From Streptomyces violaceusniger (GTDB lineage Bacteria; Actinomycetota; Actinomycetes; Streptomycetales; Streptomycetaceae), in NCBI GenBank assembly GCA_005405945.1, contig BJHW01000001.1:3720001-3784000 (forward strand): DNA of 64,000 nucleotides. Reading direction: 5' to 3'. The translations under genes were made by a program, and so were the position numbers. Below the pieces are notes generated by a model. It had not been told where the DNA came from. It did not search any database and saw only the letters and a program-made list of their open reading frames with translations. The number at the start of each line of letters is the position of its first letter. Position 1 is the first letter of the stretch. Shown in pieces: positions 45,863 through 54,127 of this stretch.

Positions 45863-47110
45863 TCAGACCTGGGGGCGGAGCCGGGCGGAGTCGGCGGGGG
45901 TGGCGTCGGACTGGCCGGAGGCGATGGCGCTGCCCTTGCGCCAGTCCGCCCAGGCCATGTTCCAGTCGCCGTAGCCGTTGTCGAACGTCGCCATGTCCTC
46001 TCCGTTGCTGTGCACGACCTGGACGATGTCACCCAGGCGCACGGTGTTGAAGAACCACTGGGCGTTCGCCGTGCTCATGCCCGTGCAGCCGTGGCTGACG
46101 TTGGCATAGCCCTGCGAACCGGTGGACCAGGGCGCCGCGTGGACGTATTCACCGCTCTTGGTGACCCGGGCGGCCCAGTAGACCATCAGGTCGTAGGAGC
46201 CCGCGCCCAGCCCGATGCTGGCGCCCGTCATCCGTACGGCGGATTCCTTGGCCAGGATGACCTTGATGCCGTTCCGGGTGTCGAATCCGGGCATACCGGT
46301 GGTGATCGGGATGGTCCGGATCGGCACCCCGTTGCGCTTCACCGTCATCTGGTGGGTGCCGGAGTCGGTGAGCGCCTCGATGCGGTCGCCGGTGGTCAGC
46401 CGCAGCGACTTGGCCGCGCCGCCGTAGAGGCCGCCGCCGATCCGGATGCCCTTGAGGTTGGAGTGCACCGTGATGGTGGCGTGGGCGGGCCAGTACTCCT
46501 GCGGGCGGTAGTGCAGGTTCCGGCTGTCCACCCAGTGCCAGACGCCCTCCACCGCGGGCCGTGAGTCCACCTTCAGGGCACGCTCGACCACGGCGCGGGC
46601 CGAGGGGTCCTTGACGGGCCGGCTCAGCGTGGCCGTGACGGGCTGTCCCACCCCGTACTCCCCCGCCTTGGGGCCGAAGGTGACCTTCAGCAGCCGGTGG
46701 GCGGAGCTGGTGGAGAAGTCGACGGTGCGGCGGCCCGGAGCGCCATTGGAGTCCTCCGTGGACACCTTCAGCGTGTAGTGGGCGCCCGCGGCCAGCGGCA
46801 CGGTGCTGCGCCAGCGCTTGCCGTCGTCGGTCAGCTCACCCCGGACGTAGCGGCCCGCGGCGTCGGTGGCCGTGACGTCCGTGATCCGGCTGTCGTCGTC
46901 CTTGGCCGTCACTTCGAGCGGCTTGTCCGGATCGGCCTTACGGCCGTCGCCGTCACCGCTGAACGAGATCTGATCGGCGGCGTCGTACGGCTTGGCGGAC
47001 AGGGGGTCGGGGGATCCCCCGCATCCGCTCAGACCCGCTATCAGCGGCGCCACCAGCAGGGCGCAGGTCAGCACCGCCCGGCTTCTGAGTGATCGAGGTG
47101 TGTGGCTCAT
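45863..47110 (-). CDS. L,D-transpeptidase lipoprotein with Ig-like domains
   Basis: 415 residues. Lipobox LIAGLSGC (Cys about 30); two Ig-like domains (about 45-250, LEVTAKDDDSRITDVTATDA, GVGQPVTATLSRPVKDPSAR); YkuD catalytic domain with HAAPWSTGSQGYANVSHGCT and the nucleophile Cys in SHGCTGMS. C-terminal WNMAWADWRKGSAIASG cap as in mycobacterial LdtMt2. Forms 3-3 cross-links in peptidoglycan at the cell surface. ATG 47110. It lies between the two halves of the respiratory operons but with its own spacing. Confidence 0.95.
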   Translation of the reverse strand: MSHTPRSLRSRAVLTCALLVAPLIAGLSGCGGSPDPLSAKPYDAADQISFSGDGDGRKADPDKPLEVTAKDDDSRITDVTATDAAGRYVRGELTDDGKRWRSTVPLAAGAHYTLKVSTEDSNGAPGRRTVDFSTSSAHRLLKVTFGPKAGEYGVGQPVTATLSRPVKDPSARAVVERALKVDSRPAVEGVWHWVDSRNLHYRPQEYWPAHATITVHSNLKGIRIGGGLYGGAAKSLRLTTGDRIEALTDSGTHQMTVKRNGVPIRTIPITTGMPGFDTRNGIKVILAKESAVRMTGASIGLGAGSYDLMVYWAARVTKSGEYVHAAPWSTGSQGYANVSHGCTGMSTANAQWFFNTVRLGDIVQVVHSNGEDMATFDNGYGDWNMAWADWRKGSAIASGQSDATPADSARLRPQV

Positions 47111-47171
47111 GGAGCCAACGTAAGAACGCCGTCCGGGAACGGCGCGCGGAGTGAGGCACCGGAGTGAACCG

Positions 47172-47245
47172 GCGGCCCCGCCGGAACCGTTGCGGCCCCA
47201 CCGGAACCGTTGCGGCCCCACCGGAACCGTTGCGGCCCCGCCGGG
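47172..47245. repeat. 20-bp tandem repeat, about 3.7 copies
   Basis: Units GCGGCCCCRCCGGAACCGTT start at 47172, 47192, 47212 and 47232 (partial). Between ctaF terminator and the transpeptidase start. Confidence 0.92.
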
Positions 47246-47256
47246 CCCGCAACGCC

Positions 47257-47298
47257 GAGCGGGGCCCGGGCACCTGGGGAGGTGTCCGGGCCCCGCTC
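47257..47298 (-). terminator. Long hairpin terminator after ctaF
   Basis: Arms GAGCGGGGCCCGGGCACCT and AGGTGTCCGGGCCCCGCTC, 19 bp with one mismatch, loop GGGG. It lies 18 bp 3' of the ctaCDF operon. Confidence 0.9.
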
Positions 47299-47315
47299 GT
47301 ATCAGCCGGTCAGGG

Positions 47316-47714
47316 CTACTGGTTGGCGTTCTCGCCGCGGTAGTACTCGAAGACCCAGCCGAAGAGGCCGACCATGATGATCGGGGCCGAGAAGAAGAGC
47401 AGCCACCAGCCGAAGACCACGCCCAGGAAGGCCATGGCCCCGCCGATGCCGAGGGAGAGCGGCTGCCAGCTGTGCGGGGAGAAGAATCCCAGCTCGCCGG
47501 CGTCGTCCGCGACATCCGCGTCCTTGTTGTCCTGCGCACCGACATCCACCCGGCGGGCCGTGAAGGCCAGGTAGTAGCCGATCATGATGCTCAGCCCGAA
47601 GGCCAGGAAGAGCGCCGTGGTGCCGGCCGGCTCCTTCGACCACACGCCATAGACGATCGCCATGACGAGGATGAAGACGGCCAGCCAGATGAACATCCGG
47701 CCTTGGACCTTCAC
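47316..47714 (-). CDS. ctaF: Cytochrome c oxidase subunit IV (actinobacterial type)
   Basis: 132 residues, four membrane helices in two pairs: MFIWLAVFILVMAIVYGVW, ALFLAFGLSIMIGYYLAF, LGIGGAMAFLGVVFGWWLLF and APIIMVGLFGWVFEYYRG. Small accessory subunit of the aa3 oxidase. GTG start overlaps the ctaD stop (GTGA). Confidence 0.95.
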   Translation of the reverse strand: MKVQGRMFIWLAVFILVMAIVYGVWSKEPAGTTALFLAFGLSIMIGYYLAFTARRVDVGAQDNKDADVADDAGELGFFSPHSWQPLSLGIGGAMAFLGVVFGWWLLFFSAPIIMVGLFGWVFEYYRGENANQ

Positions 47715-49450
47715 TTGCCGGCCTCCTTACCACCCGCGAGGGCCTTGTCATCGTCAGGCGCACCGTGGTTCTCGAGCTGGTCGAGCGCCGCGATCTCCGG
47801 GTGGTGCAGGTCGAACGCCGGGGATTCGGAGCGGATCCGCGGCAGGGTGAGGAAGTTGTGCCGCGGGGGCGGGCAGGAGGTCGCCCACTCCAGCGAACGG
47901 CCGTAGCCCCAGGGGTCGTCGACCTCGACCTTCTTGCCGTACTTGGCGGTCTTCCAGACGTTGTAGAGGAACGGCAGGATCGACAGGCCCAGCAGGAAGG
48001 AGCTGATGGTCGAGATGGTGTTCAGCGTGGTGATGCCGTCGGCCGCAAGGTAGTCGGCGTACCGGCGGGGCATGCCCTCGGCGCCCAGCCAGTGCTGCAC
48101 CAGGAACGTGCCGTGGAAGCCCACGAACAGCGTCCAGAAGGTGATCTTGCCGAGCCGCTCGTCCAGCATCTTGCCGGTCATCTTCGGCCACCAGAAGTGG
48201 AATCCGGCGAACATCGCGAAGACCACGGTGCCGAAGACCACGTAGTGGAAGTGGGCCACCACGAAGTACGAGTCGGAGACGTGGAAGTCCATCGGCGGCG
48301 ACGCCAGGATCACACCGGTCAGACCACCGAAGGTGAAGGTGATCAGGAAGCCGATCGCCCAGAGCATCGGGGTCTCGAAGCTCAGCGACCCCTTCCACAT
48401 CGTGCCGATCCAGTTGAAGAACTTGATACCGGTCGGCACCGCGATGAGGAACGTCATGAACGAGAAGAACGGCAGGAGCACTCCGCCGGTGACATACATG
48501 TGGTGGGCCCACACCGTCACCGAGAGACCGGCGATCGAAATGGTCGCGGCGATCAGGGAGATGTAACCGAACATCGGCTTCCGGGAGAAGACCGGAATGA
48601 CCTCGGAGATGATGCCGAAGAACGGCAGCGCGATGATGTACACCTCTGGATGGCCGAAGAACCAGAAGAGGTGTTGCCAGAGCAAGGCTCCGCCATTGGC
48701 CGCGTCGAAGACATGCGCCCCGAATTTACGGTCCGCCTCCAGGGCGAACAGCGCGGCGGCCAGCACCGGGAAGGCGAGCAGGACCAGCACCGCGGTCAGC
48801 AGCACGTTCCAGGTGAAGATCGGCATCCGGAACATCGTCATGCCAGGAGCGCGCATGCAGATGATCGTGGTGATGAAGTTGACAGCACCGAGGATCGTGC
48901 CGAAGCCGGAGAGGGCCAGACCCATGATCCACATGTCCGCGCCGATACCGGGCGAGCGGACCGCGTCCGACAGCGGGGAGTAGGCGAACCAGCCGAAGTC
49001 GGCCGCGCCCTGCGGGGTCAGGAACCCGCCCACCGCGATCAGCGAACCGAAGAGGTACAGCCAGTACGCGAACATGTTCAGCCGCGGGAACGCCACATCG
49101 GGCGCACCGATCTGCAGCGGCATGATCCAGTTCGTGAACCCCGCGAACAGCGGGGTGGCGAACATCAGCAGCATGATCGTGCCATGCATGGTGAACGCCT
49201 GGTTGAACTGCTCGTTCGACATGATCTGCGTACCCGGACGGGCCAGCTCGGCGCGCATGAAGAGCGCCATCAGGCCGCCGATGCAGAAGAACGCGAACGA
49301 TGTGACGAGGTAGAGCGTGCCGATCGTCTTGTGGTCCGTGGTGGTCAGCCACTTGACGACGACATTGCCCGGCTGCTTCCGACGTACCGGTACTTCCCGC
49401 TCTTGCGAGGCGGTGGTGCCGGCACCCTGGGGTTCGTTGAGGATGCTCAC
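47711..49450 (-). CDS. ctaD: Cytochrome c oxidase subunit I
   Basis: 579 residues, 12 helices. Haem and CuB ligands: FTMHGTIMLLMFATP, FWFFGHPEVYIIALP (with the His-Tyr pair), VWAHHMYVTG and VVAHFHYVVFGTV. D- and K-channel residues look conserved. Terminal oxidase catalytic subunit. GTG start overlaps ctaC stop. Middle gene of ctaC-ctaD-ctaF. Confidence 0.97.
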   Translation of the reverse strand: MSILNEPQGAGTTASQEREVPVRRKQPGNVVVKWLTTTDHKTIGTLYLVTSFAFFCIGGLMALFMRAELARPGTQIMSNEQFNQAFTMHGTIMLLMFATPLFAGFTNWIMPLQIGAPDVAFPRLNMFAYWLYLFGSLIAVGGFLTPQGAADFGWFAYSPLSDAVRSPGIGADMWIMGLALSGFGTILGAVNFITTIICMRAPGMTMFRMPIFTWNVLLTAVLVLLAFPVLAAALFALEADRKFGAHVFDAANGGALLWQHLFWFFGHPEVYIIALPFFGIISEVIPVFSRKPMFGYISLIAATISIAGLSVTVWAHHMYVTGGVLLPFFSFMTFLIAVPTGIKFFNWIGTMWKGSLSFETPMLWAIGFLITFTFGGLTGVILASPPMDFHVSDSYFVVAHFHYVVFGTVVFAMFAGFHFWWPKMTGKMLDERLGKITFWTLFVGFHGTFLVQHWLGAEGMPRRYADYLAADGITTLNTISTISSFLLGLSILPFLYNVWKTAKYGKKVEVDDPWGYGRSLEWATSCPPPRHNFLTLPRIRSESPAFDLHHPEIAALDQLENHGAPDDDKALAGGKEAGK

Positions 49451-50409
49451 GATGTCCTGGTCTCCGCGTTCTTGGCGGCGTCCGTCTGCTCAATGCCCGC
49501 CGGGATGTAGCCGGTCTGGCCCTTCTTCGCCAGCTCCTTGAGGTGCTGCTGGTAACGCTCCGGCGACACGACCTTGACGTTGAAGAGCATCCGGGAATGG
49601 TCGACGCCGCACAGCTCGGCGCACTTGCCCTTGAAGGTGCCCTCGCGGTTCGGAGTGACCTCGAAGCGGTTGGTGTGACCCGGGATGACGTCCATCTTCA
49701 TCAGGAAGGGAACCACCCAGAACGAGTGGATGACATCGCGGGACGTCAGGATGAACTGGACCGACTCGCCCTTCGGCAGCCACAGCGTCGGGCCCGGGTT
49801 GCCGTTCTGCGGGTTCCGCTCACCGGGGGTGCCCGCGTCGTAGACGCCCTCGGCGCCCTTGGGGACCGCGTTCAGCATGCGCTTGGGGATCGCGGAGATC
49901 TCCTTGGCTTCCTGCTTGGGCGTGGCGGTGGAACCGTCCACGTTCTCCATGTAGTTGAAGCCCCAGCTCCACTGGTAGCCCACCACGTTGACCACATGGT
50001 CGGGCTTCTTGGAGGTCTTGAGGAGCGCGTTCTCATCGCGTGCGGTGAAGTAGAACAGCACCGAGACGATGATGATGGGGACCACGGTGTACAGCGCCTC
50101 GATCGGCATGTTGTACCGGGTCTGCGCGGGAACCTCGATCTTGGTCCTGCTGCGACGGTGAAAGATGACCGCCCAGATGATCAGGCCCCAGACCAGGACG
50201 CCCGTGGCGAGCGCCGCCGCCCACGAGCCCTGCCACAGGGAGAGGATCCGCGGCGCCTCCTCCGTGACGGGGGTAGGCATTCCGAGGCGGGGGAAGTCCT
50301 TGGATGTGCAACCGGTGGCGGTCGCCAGGACCAAGCCCGCGGCCAGCGCCTGCAGCAGCTTCCGCCGCACCGGGCGCCGCGACGAGCGGTCGGAGCCGTT
50401 GGGACTCAC
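49447..50409 (-). CDS. ctaC: Cytochrome c oxidase subunit II
   Basis: 320 residues. Lipoprotein signal with lipobox ATATGC, two membrane helices (WAAALATGVLVWGLIIWAVI, IEALYTVVPIIIVSVLFYF) and an extracytoplasmic cupredoxin domain with CuA ligands in GKCAELCGVDHSRMLFNVKV. Accepts electrons from QcrC. GTG at 50409 has GGAAGG 6 nt upstream. First gene of ctaCDF. Confidence 0.96.
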   Translation of the reverse strand: MSPNGSDRSSRRPVRRKLLQALAAGLVLATATGCTSKDFPRLGMPTPVTEEAPRILSLWQGSWAAALATGVLVWGLIIWAVIFHRRSRTKIEVPAQTRYNMPIEALYTVVPIIIVSVLFYFTARDENALLKTSKKPDHVVNVVGYQWSWGFNYMENVDGSTATPKQEAKEISAIPKRMLNAVPKGAEGVYDAGTPGERNPQNGNPGPTLWLPKGESVQFILTSRDVIHSFWVVPFLMKMDVIPGHTNRFEVTPNREGTFKGKCAELCGVDHSRMLFNVKVVSPERYQQHLKELAKKGQTGYIPAGIEQTDAAKNAETRTS

Positions 50410-50488
50410 GTAGCGCCTTCCCGAGAGTCTCGCCCGCGCGGTCGGCCGCGGCCGTCTGTCTGGTCGGTCGCCGGCCCGGTGCGGGCAG

Positions 50489-50517
50489 GGGTTTGGATGT
50501 TTATGCGGACCAAACCC
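50489..50517. promoter_or_regulatory. Inverted repeat in the ctaC upstream region
   Basis: GGGTTTGG (50489-50496) and CCAAACCC (50510-50517) flank 13 bp of AT-rich sequence, about 80-110 bp before ctaC; TAGGGT on the minus strand could be a -10. The rest of 50410-50700 shows only GGTTCCGGGCCGGTGCGACC-type short repeats (50640-50705). Confidence 0.4.
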
Positions 50518-50702
50518 TACTGGACGCCATTTGGGGTCGCGCGGGGAGGGTGCCCAACGCGCCGGGGCGCTCCTCGAAGGGGTGGAATCCCCGGCTCCGG
50601 AGGCCTTTTCCGACCGGGCGCGGCCCGGGTTCCGGCCCCGGTCCGACCCCGGCTCCGGACCGGTGCGACCCTGGTTCCGGGCCGGTGCGACCCTGGTTCC
50701 GG

Positions 50703-50838
50703 GGCGATGCGGTTCGGTCGTGCCCCGAAGGGGCGCGGGGCTGTGTCGATGCGCGGCTCCGCCGCGCGGGCGCGACCAGCCACAACGCAGCCGCGGATGA
50801 CCGACCGCAGCTCGCGCCACTCCCCGCGGAGCGCTTAG
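50703..50838 (-). repeat. Dispersed intergenic repeat, family 1, copy d
   Basis: On the minus strand it begins CTAAGCGCTCCGCGGGGAGT, has a diverged middle, TGGCTGGTCGCGCCCGCGCG, one GCGGAGCCGCGCATCGACAC module and the GCGCCCCTTCGGGGCACG hairpin. Its 5' edge lies 10 bp from the cysteine desulfurase start, so it overlaps the likely promoter of that gene. Confidence 0.85.
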
Positions 50839-50848
50839 CGTTTCTTAC

Positions 50849-52262
50849 GTGTCCTACTTCGACGCGGCCTCATCCGCTCCCCTGCACCCCGTCGCCCGGC
50901 AGGCGCTCCTCGCCGCACTCGACGAGGGGTGGGCCGATCCCGCACGCCTGTACCGGGAGGGGCGACGGGCCCGGCTGCTGCTGGACGCCGCGCGGGAGGC
51001 GGCCGCCGAGGCGGTGGGGTGCCGGCCGGACGAGCTCGTCTTCACTCCTTCGGGGACCCGCGCGGTGCACGACGGCATCGCGGGGCGCTCGCGGGGCGGC
51101 GGCGCGCCGGTCGCCATCTGATCGTCTCCGCCGTGGAGCACTCCTCGGTGCTGCACGCGGCGGCCGCGCACGAGGCGGCCGGTGGCACGGTCACCGAGGT
51201 CCCGGTGGACCGTACGGGACGGGTCGCGCCGGGCGCGTACGCGGCGGCCCTGCGGGAGGCCCCGGGCGGGGTGGCGCTGGCCTGTCTGCAGTCCGCCAAC
51301 CATGAGGTCGGCACCCTCCAGCCGGTGGCCGAGGCCGCCGAGGAGTGCGCGGCGGCGGACGTACCGCTGCTGGTGGACGCGGCGCAGTCGCTGGGCTGGG
51401 GCCCCACGGAGGGCAATTGGTCGCTTCTGGCCGCAAGTGCCCACAAATGGGGCGGTCCTGCGGGAGTGGGACTGCTCGCGGTGCGCAAGGGGTGCGCTTC
51501 CGTACGGTCCAGCCCGCCGACGAGCGGGAGTCGGGCCGCTCCCCGGGGTTCGAGAACCTCCCCGCCATCGTCGCCGCGGCGGCCTCGCTGCGGGCCGTCC
51601 GGGCGGAGGCCGCCGCCGAGGCGGAGCGGCTGCGGGGGCTGGTGGAGCGGATCCGGACGCGGGTGCCGGAGCTGGTGCCGGACATCGAGGTGGTCGGCGA
51701 TCCGGAGCGGCGGCTGCCGCATCTGGTGACCTTCTCCTGTCTCTATGTCGACGGAGAGGCGCTCCTCCATGAGCTGGACCGCGCGGAGTTCTCGGTCTCG
51801 TCCGGCTCGTCCTGCACCTCCTCCACGCTGACCCCGAGCCATGTGCTGCGGGCCATGGGGGTGCTGTCCGAGGGCAATGTCCGGGTCTCACTGCCGCGCG
51901 GCACGGCCGAGGCGGACGTGGACCGGTTCCTGGAGGCGCTGCCGGGGGTGGTGGCGGGGGTCCGGGAGCGCCTGGGCGCGCCGAAAGCGGCCGAAGCCGA
52001 AGCCGCCGCCGACCCGCAGCCCGAACCCGAGCCCGAGCCCGGGCTGGTGGTCGACTCGCTCGGCAAGCGGTGCCCGATCCCGGTGATCGAGCTGGCCAAG
52101 GTGATCGGCGAGGTGCCGGTGGGCGGGGTGGTGACGGTCCTGGCCGACGACGAGGCGGCCCGGCTGGACATCCCTGCCTGGTGTGAGATGCGCGGCCAGG
52201 CCTACGAGGGCGAGCGCCCGGCCGACCGGGGCGTGGCGTACCGGGTGCGCCGCCGCGCCTAG
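50849..52262 (+). CDS. Cysteine desulfurase-TusA sulfurtransferase fusion (two apparent frameshifts)
   Basis: About 471 residues. Desulfurase domain: MSYFDAASSAPLHPVARQAL, FTPSGTRAVHDGIAG, ALACLQSANHEVGTLQP, VDAAQSLGW, SAHKWGGPAGVGLLAVRKG (Schiff-base Lys), catalytic loop SVSSGSSCTSSTLTPSHVL. The C-terminal TusA/SirA domain (from about residue 395) has SLGKRCPIPVIELAKVIGE with the CPxP sulfur-carrier Cys. A linker of repeated Glu-Pro joins them. Breaks at GGGG 51082-51085 and GGGG 51489-51492 are each cured by one G. It would deliver persulfide sulfur, for example for thiolation. GTG start. Confidence 0.9.
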
Positions 52263-52380
52263 GCGTGTCCGGCGGGGCGTGACGCCTGCGGCGAGCTGTT
52301 CCCCTCCCCGCCCCTTCCCGCAACTGGGGCTCCGCCCCAGACCCCCGGGGCCTGGGGGCGAAGGCCCCTGCCACGCGGCG
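52263..52380 (+). repeat. Dispersed intergenic repeat, family 2
   Basis: Begins immediately after the stop: GCGTGTCCGGCGGGGCGTGA, CGCCTGCGGCGAGCTGTTCC, CCTCCCCGCCCCTTCCC, the ACTGGGGCTCCGCCCCAG hairpin and a GGGGGCGAAGGCCCC hairpin. Lies in a convergent gap together with a family 1 copy. Confidence 0.85.
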
Positions 52381-52387
52381 GAGCCGC

Positions 52388-52545
52388 ATAACTCCGCTGG
52401 ACGTGCCCTGAGCTGCCGCGGATCGCCTGTGGCGCCGTCGTGGCTGGTCGCCCACGCGGCGGAGCCGCATATCGACACAGCCGCGGCGGAGCCGCACATC
52501 GACACGGCCCCGCGCCCCTTCGGGGCGCAACCGAACCGCAGTGGA
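52388..52545 (+). repeat. Dispersed intergenic repeat, family 1, copy e
   Basis: Starts with a diverged ATAACTCCGCTGGACGTGCC, then TGGCGCCGTCGTGGCTGGTC, two GCGGAGCCGCAYATCGACAC modules and the GCGCCCCTTCGGGGCGC hairpin. The following 52555-52640 is a GGCGGGGCCCAGGGGGCGGC repeat. Together with family 2 it fills the 401-bp convergent gap before the PfkB kinase. Confidence 0.87.
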
Positions 52546-52663
52546 CTCCACCGCTCCGCCAGGAGACCGGCGGGGCCCAGGGGCGGCGGAGCCCAGGAGA
52601 CCGGCGGGGCCCAGGGGGCGGCGGGGCCCAGGGGGCGACGACCCCCTGGGCGCCCCCACGGGT

Positions 52664-53638
52664 TCAGGGGAGGTGGGCCGCGATCTCGCCCGCCGCGTCA
52701 TGGCCGTACGCCTTGGCGAAGCGCTCCATGAAGTGGCCGCGGCGCAGCTCGTACTCCTGCGTGCCGACCGTCTCGATGACCAGCGTCGCCAGCATGCAGC
52801 CCACCTGGGCGGCCCGCTCAAGCGAGAGGTTCCAGGACAGACCGGAGAGGAAGCCCGCGCGGAAGGCGTCGCCGACGCCGGTCGGGTCGGCCTTCTGCTC
52901 CTCCTCCGGGCAGCCGACGACGACGGGCTCCTCGCCCTCGCGGTCGATCCGCACGCCCTGCGCGCCCAGCGTGGTGACGCGGGTGCCGACCTTGGCGAGG
53001 ATCTGGTCCGCGGTCCAGCCGGTCTTGGTCTCGATCAGAGCGGCCTCGTACTCGTTGGTGAAGAGGTACTCCGCGCCGCCGATCAGCAGCCGGATGTCCT
53101 CGCCGTCCATGCGGGCGAGCTGCTGGGAGGGGTCGGCGGCGAAGGCGATGCCGCGCGAGCGGCACTCCTCGGTGTGGCGGACCATGGCCTCCGGGTCGTC
53201 CGCGCTGATCAGCACCAGGTCGAGGCCGCCGACGCGCTCCGCGACCGGCTGGAGCTCTATCTGGCGGGCCTCGCTCATGGCACCGGTGTAGAAGGACGCG
53301 ATCTGGTTGTGGTCGGCGTCGGTGGTGCACACGAAGCGCGCGGTGTGCTGGACCTCGGAGATCCGCACGGACGCGGTGTCCACGCCGTGCCGGTCCAGCC
53401 AGGCGCGGTAGTCGGCGAAGTCCTCGCCGGCCGCGCCGACCAGGATCGGGCGCAGACCCAGCACGCCCATGCCGAAACAGATGTTGGGGCCGACTCCGCC
53501 GCGGCGGACGTCGAGGGTGTCGACCAGGAAGGAGAGGGAGACCGTATGCAGCTGATCGGCGACCAGCTGATCGGCGAAACGGCCGGGAAAGGACATCAGA
53601 TGGTCGGTGGCGATGGAGCCGGTTACGGCGATACGCAC
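52664..53638 (-). CDS. PfkB-family carbohydrate (possibly adenosine) kinase
   Basis: 324 residues. PfkB signatures: RRGGVGPNICFGMGVLGL near residue 45 and ADPTGVGDAFRAGFLSGL near 262 with the catalytic Asp in GVGDAF. TDADHNQIASFYTGAM and FAADPSQQLARMDGE match the adenosine kinase (AdoK, Rv2202c) relatives in mycobacteria, whose neighbourhood (Fe-S insertion protein, ctaC) is also similar. Substrate is inferred. GTG 53638 has AGGAG 7 nt upstream. Confidence 0.88.
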   Translation of the reverse strand: MRIAVTGSIATDHLMSFPGRFADQLVADQLHTVSLSFLVDTLDVRRGGVGPNICFGMGVLGLRPILVGAAGEDFADYRAWLDRHGVDTASVRISEVQHTARFVCTTDADHNQIASFYTGAMSEARQIELQPVAERVGGLDLVLISADDPEAMVRHTEECRSRGIAFAADPSQQLARMDGEDIRLLIGGAEYLFTNEYEAALIETKTGWTADQILAKVGTRVTTLGAQGVRIDREGEEPVVVGCPEEEQKADPTGVGDAFRAGFLSGLSWNLSLERAAQVGCMLATLVIETVGTQEYELRRGHFMERFAKAYGHDAAGEIAAHLP

Positions 53639-53809
53639 TGAGTCGCTCCTGCGGGGCGGAGAGATCGGACGCTTCACGCTATCGGCTCGGCCCGGTCCAT
53701 ACGAACGGAAGAAACTACCCGATAGTAGGTCTTTTTTCACCGACTTCCGCTGAATACGGTGCGTGGGCACGGGGGACGCGTCGGTAGCCCCTATGAACCG
53801 GGAGGCATC

Positions 53810-54036
53810 ATGCCCCAGCACCTCACCCCCGCTTTTCCCGCCACCGGGGCCATCGAGCCCGAATACCTGGAGGAGCTGCGCGGTGACGGTGCGCGGATGG
53901 CGCCGCACTGGCCGGTCACCGTATCGGCCGCGCCCACCGGGCCCGTTTCCCCGGCTGCCGCCTCCCGCATTCGGGGATCACGGTGCCCGCCACATCGGCC
54001 GATCTGCTGGCCGGCATGTCCGATTACGGCGATTGA
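53810..54036 (+). CDS. Small 75-residue protein, unknown function (apparent frameshift near 53950)
   Basis: ATG with GGGAGG 4-5 nt upstream. The first frame reads MPQHLTPAFPATGAIEPEYL, EELRGDGARMAPHWPVTVSA; the last reads HSGITVPATSADLLAGMSDY then GD and stop. Adding one C to the CCCC at 53949-53952 joins them as a 75-residue protein. Both halves have strong third-position G/C bias. No signal, no known domain, no nearby modifying enzyme. It might be a short conserved streptomycete protein. Confidence 0.6.
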
Positions 54037-54127
54037 AGGAACCGGCCGCGCCGCGGCTCCGTCTCATCGGCATCTCCTCGCGAGGGATGGGACCGTAGAA
54101 CGTGAGCGGAGCCGAAGGAGCGAAACG

